From Nansenia antarctica (Eukaryota > Chordata > Actinopteri > Argentiniformes > Microstomatidae): DNA of 64,000 nt. The notes below the pieces were generated by a model. It saw only the letters and a program-made list of their open reading frames with translations. It did not search any database and had not been told where the DNA came from. Positions 63,143-64,000 of the stretch are shown here, piece by piece (the stretch's first letter is position 1; each line of letters begins with the position of its first letter). The stretch lies in assembly GCA_963989245.1 (NCBI GenBank), contig OZ022339.1, positions 24,719,262 to 24,783,261 on the forward strand, given 5' to 3'. The position numbers and the translations under genes are program-made.

Positions 63143-63845
63143 CCCGACACACCCTCCAGCTGTCTCACACACACTAGTGCCACTAGTGCACTCACTCACT
63201 CTCACACACACACACACATTTTAATCATTTATTTCTGTCCACATAGAAACAAGTATACAAGGACACAAATACTGAAGGCACAGATGGGATGCATTCACAA
63301 ACAGACATGGACAATGTCTTTCACATACAACAGGACAAGACTCACGGGTACAAGTAACACCGTCTCCGCCATATTTGGCGGCTGCCAATAATCGCAGAGA
63401 CAGAGCAATACTTGCTGAGCCTTTTTGCTTCTCCCTTGGACATTCCCAGTAGACGTAGTCCTCTGACAACCAATCTGTGCACATGTCCAAGACTGCCAAA
63501 TATAAAGACTAATAGCGTACACCTATAGCCTAGCTCTGAGATGGTGTCTACAAGCTGCTGGTATTTCATGACCTTAGTCATGAAGGCTTCCTCTAGGCTT
63601 ATATCAAAGGTGCATGCTACCTCTAATACAGACACCTCTCTGGACTCTTCATTAACAACAACAACATCTGGTGTGTTAGCAGACAACTGTGAAAAGTGAC
63701 ATTGGTCATTACAGAAATTGAACATGGATGCATTGACACAAGCATGTGTATACATTTTCACTGTAACTGGGAAGTGGAGTGATATGTCCTTTACTATTAG
63801 GCTCACAATTCTGTCATGACGTGCTATATACATTCCTTTGTAAAC

Positions 63846-63887
<42 letters not shown>

Positions 63888-63922
63888 CCAGCTGTCTCCT
63901 CCACACTAGTGCCACTAGTGCA

Positions 63923-63966
<44 letters not shown>

Positions 63967-64000
63967 CCAGCTGTCTGCTCCACACTAGTGCCACTAGTGC
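63143..64000 (+). repeat. Minisatellite of about 77 bp units with (CA)n, interrupted by a LINE
   Basis: 'caccctccagctgtctcctc' + 'cacactagtgccactagtgc' + CA run occurs at 63143-63218, 63882-63960 and 63961-64000 (cut by the window end). The LINE at 63219-63845 separates units 1 and 2. Confidence 0.82.
63219..63884 (-). pseudogene. Non-LTR retrotransposon C-terminus with restriction-like endonuclease (R2/R4/Rex6-like)
   Basis: Read on the - strand, a 180-codon ORF (63884-63342) opens in the (CA)n repeat, then has TPDVVVVNEESREVSVLEVA, DISLEEAFMTKVMKYQQLV and LGYRCTLLVFIFGSLG. The PD...E..K/KYQ pattern fits the PD-(D/E)XK restriction-like endonuclease at the end of R2/R4-group LINEs such as fish Rex6. 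The reverse transcriptase is missing (5' truncation). The 3' end abuts CA repeat on the left too. Confidence 0.78.

Overview
The window is nuclear DNA of a vertebrate, most likely a teleost fish. It has spliced genes with GT-AG introns, long dinucleotide microsatellites, and many tRNA-derived SINEs, LINE 3' ends and hAT-type short DNA transposons. I infer 'teleost' from the repeat families and protein similarity; I could not identify the species. Three protein-coding genes lie on the + strand, and no convincing host gene lies on the - strand.

(1) 175-11084: the 3' eighteen exons of a TMEM87 gene, best called tmem87a (Golgi seven-pass membrane protein). The 5' end is outside the window. (2) 13367-43442: a complete vps39, 24 coding exons joining without a phase conflict into 876 codons plus stop, the CNH/clathrin-repeat subunit of the HOPS tethering complex. 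(3) 51422-60789: the first four coding exons of a polypeptide GalNAc-transferase, best called galnt16, which runs off the right edge. All exon borders were set by matching reading phase across splice sites against remembered vertebrate family members. tmem87a next to vps39 matches human 15q15; galnt16 is elsewhere in human (14q24), so 43.9-51.2 kb holds a synteny junction.

Introns and intergenic DNA are mostly mobile elements, often nested. Recurrent short DNA-transposon families (letters are mine): A (TIR CAGGGTTCCCAC; 5583, 9568, 21383, 26745, 27743), B (TIR CAGGGTTCCCGCG; 3783 remnant, 6892, 14804, 18971, 24562, 29552, 42417, 43973), C (about 250 bp; 1346, 6261, 25705, 29960, 61730), D (1.5 kb, TIR ACCGTATTTTCCG, 3-bp AGT target duplication; 16698, 37317), E (hairpins; 19526, 23236, 27776), F (8121, 16462), G (4799, 26823, 57271), H (hairpin; 10490, 59885). 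Clear nested cases are a hAT in a hAT (39827-42169), an L1-like element in a terminal-inverted-repeat element (30535-35870), an LTR element with identical LTRs in family G (57444-58213), and D in F. Tandem arrays touch three vps39 splice sites.

The most notable points are a near-perfect AT-AC (U12-type) intron in tmem87a (7446-7609), a 47-bp array in vps39 that repeats a coding exon end with its splice donor nine times (23679-24095), a 15-bp array replacing the normal sequence before a vps39 splice acceptor, and the nested elements whose target duplications give insertion order.
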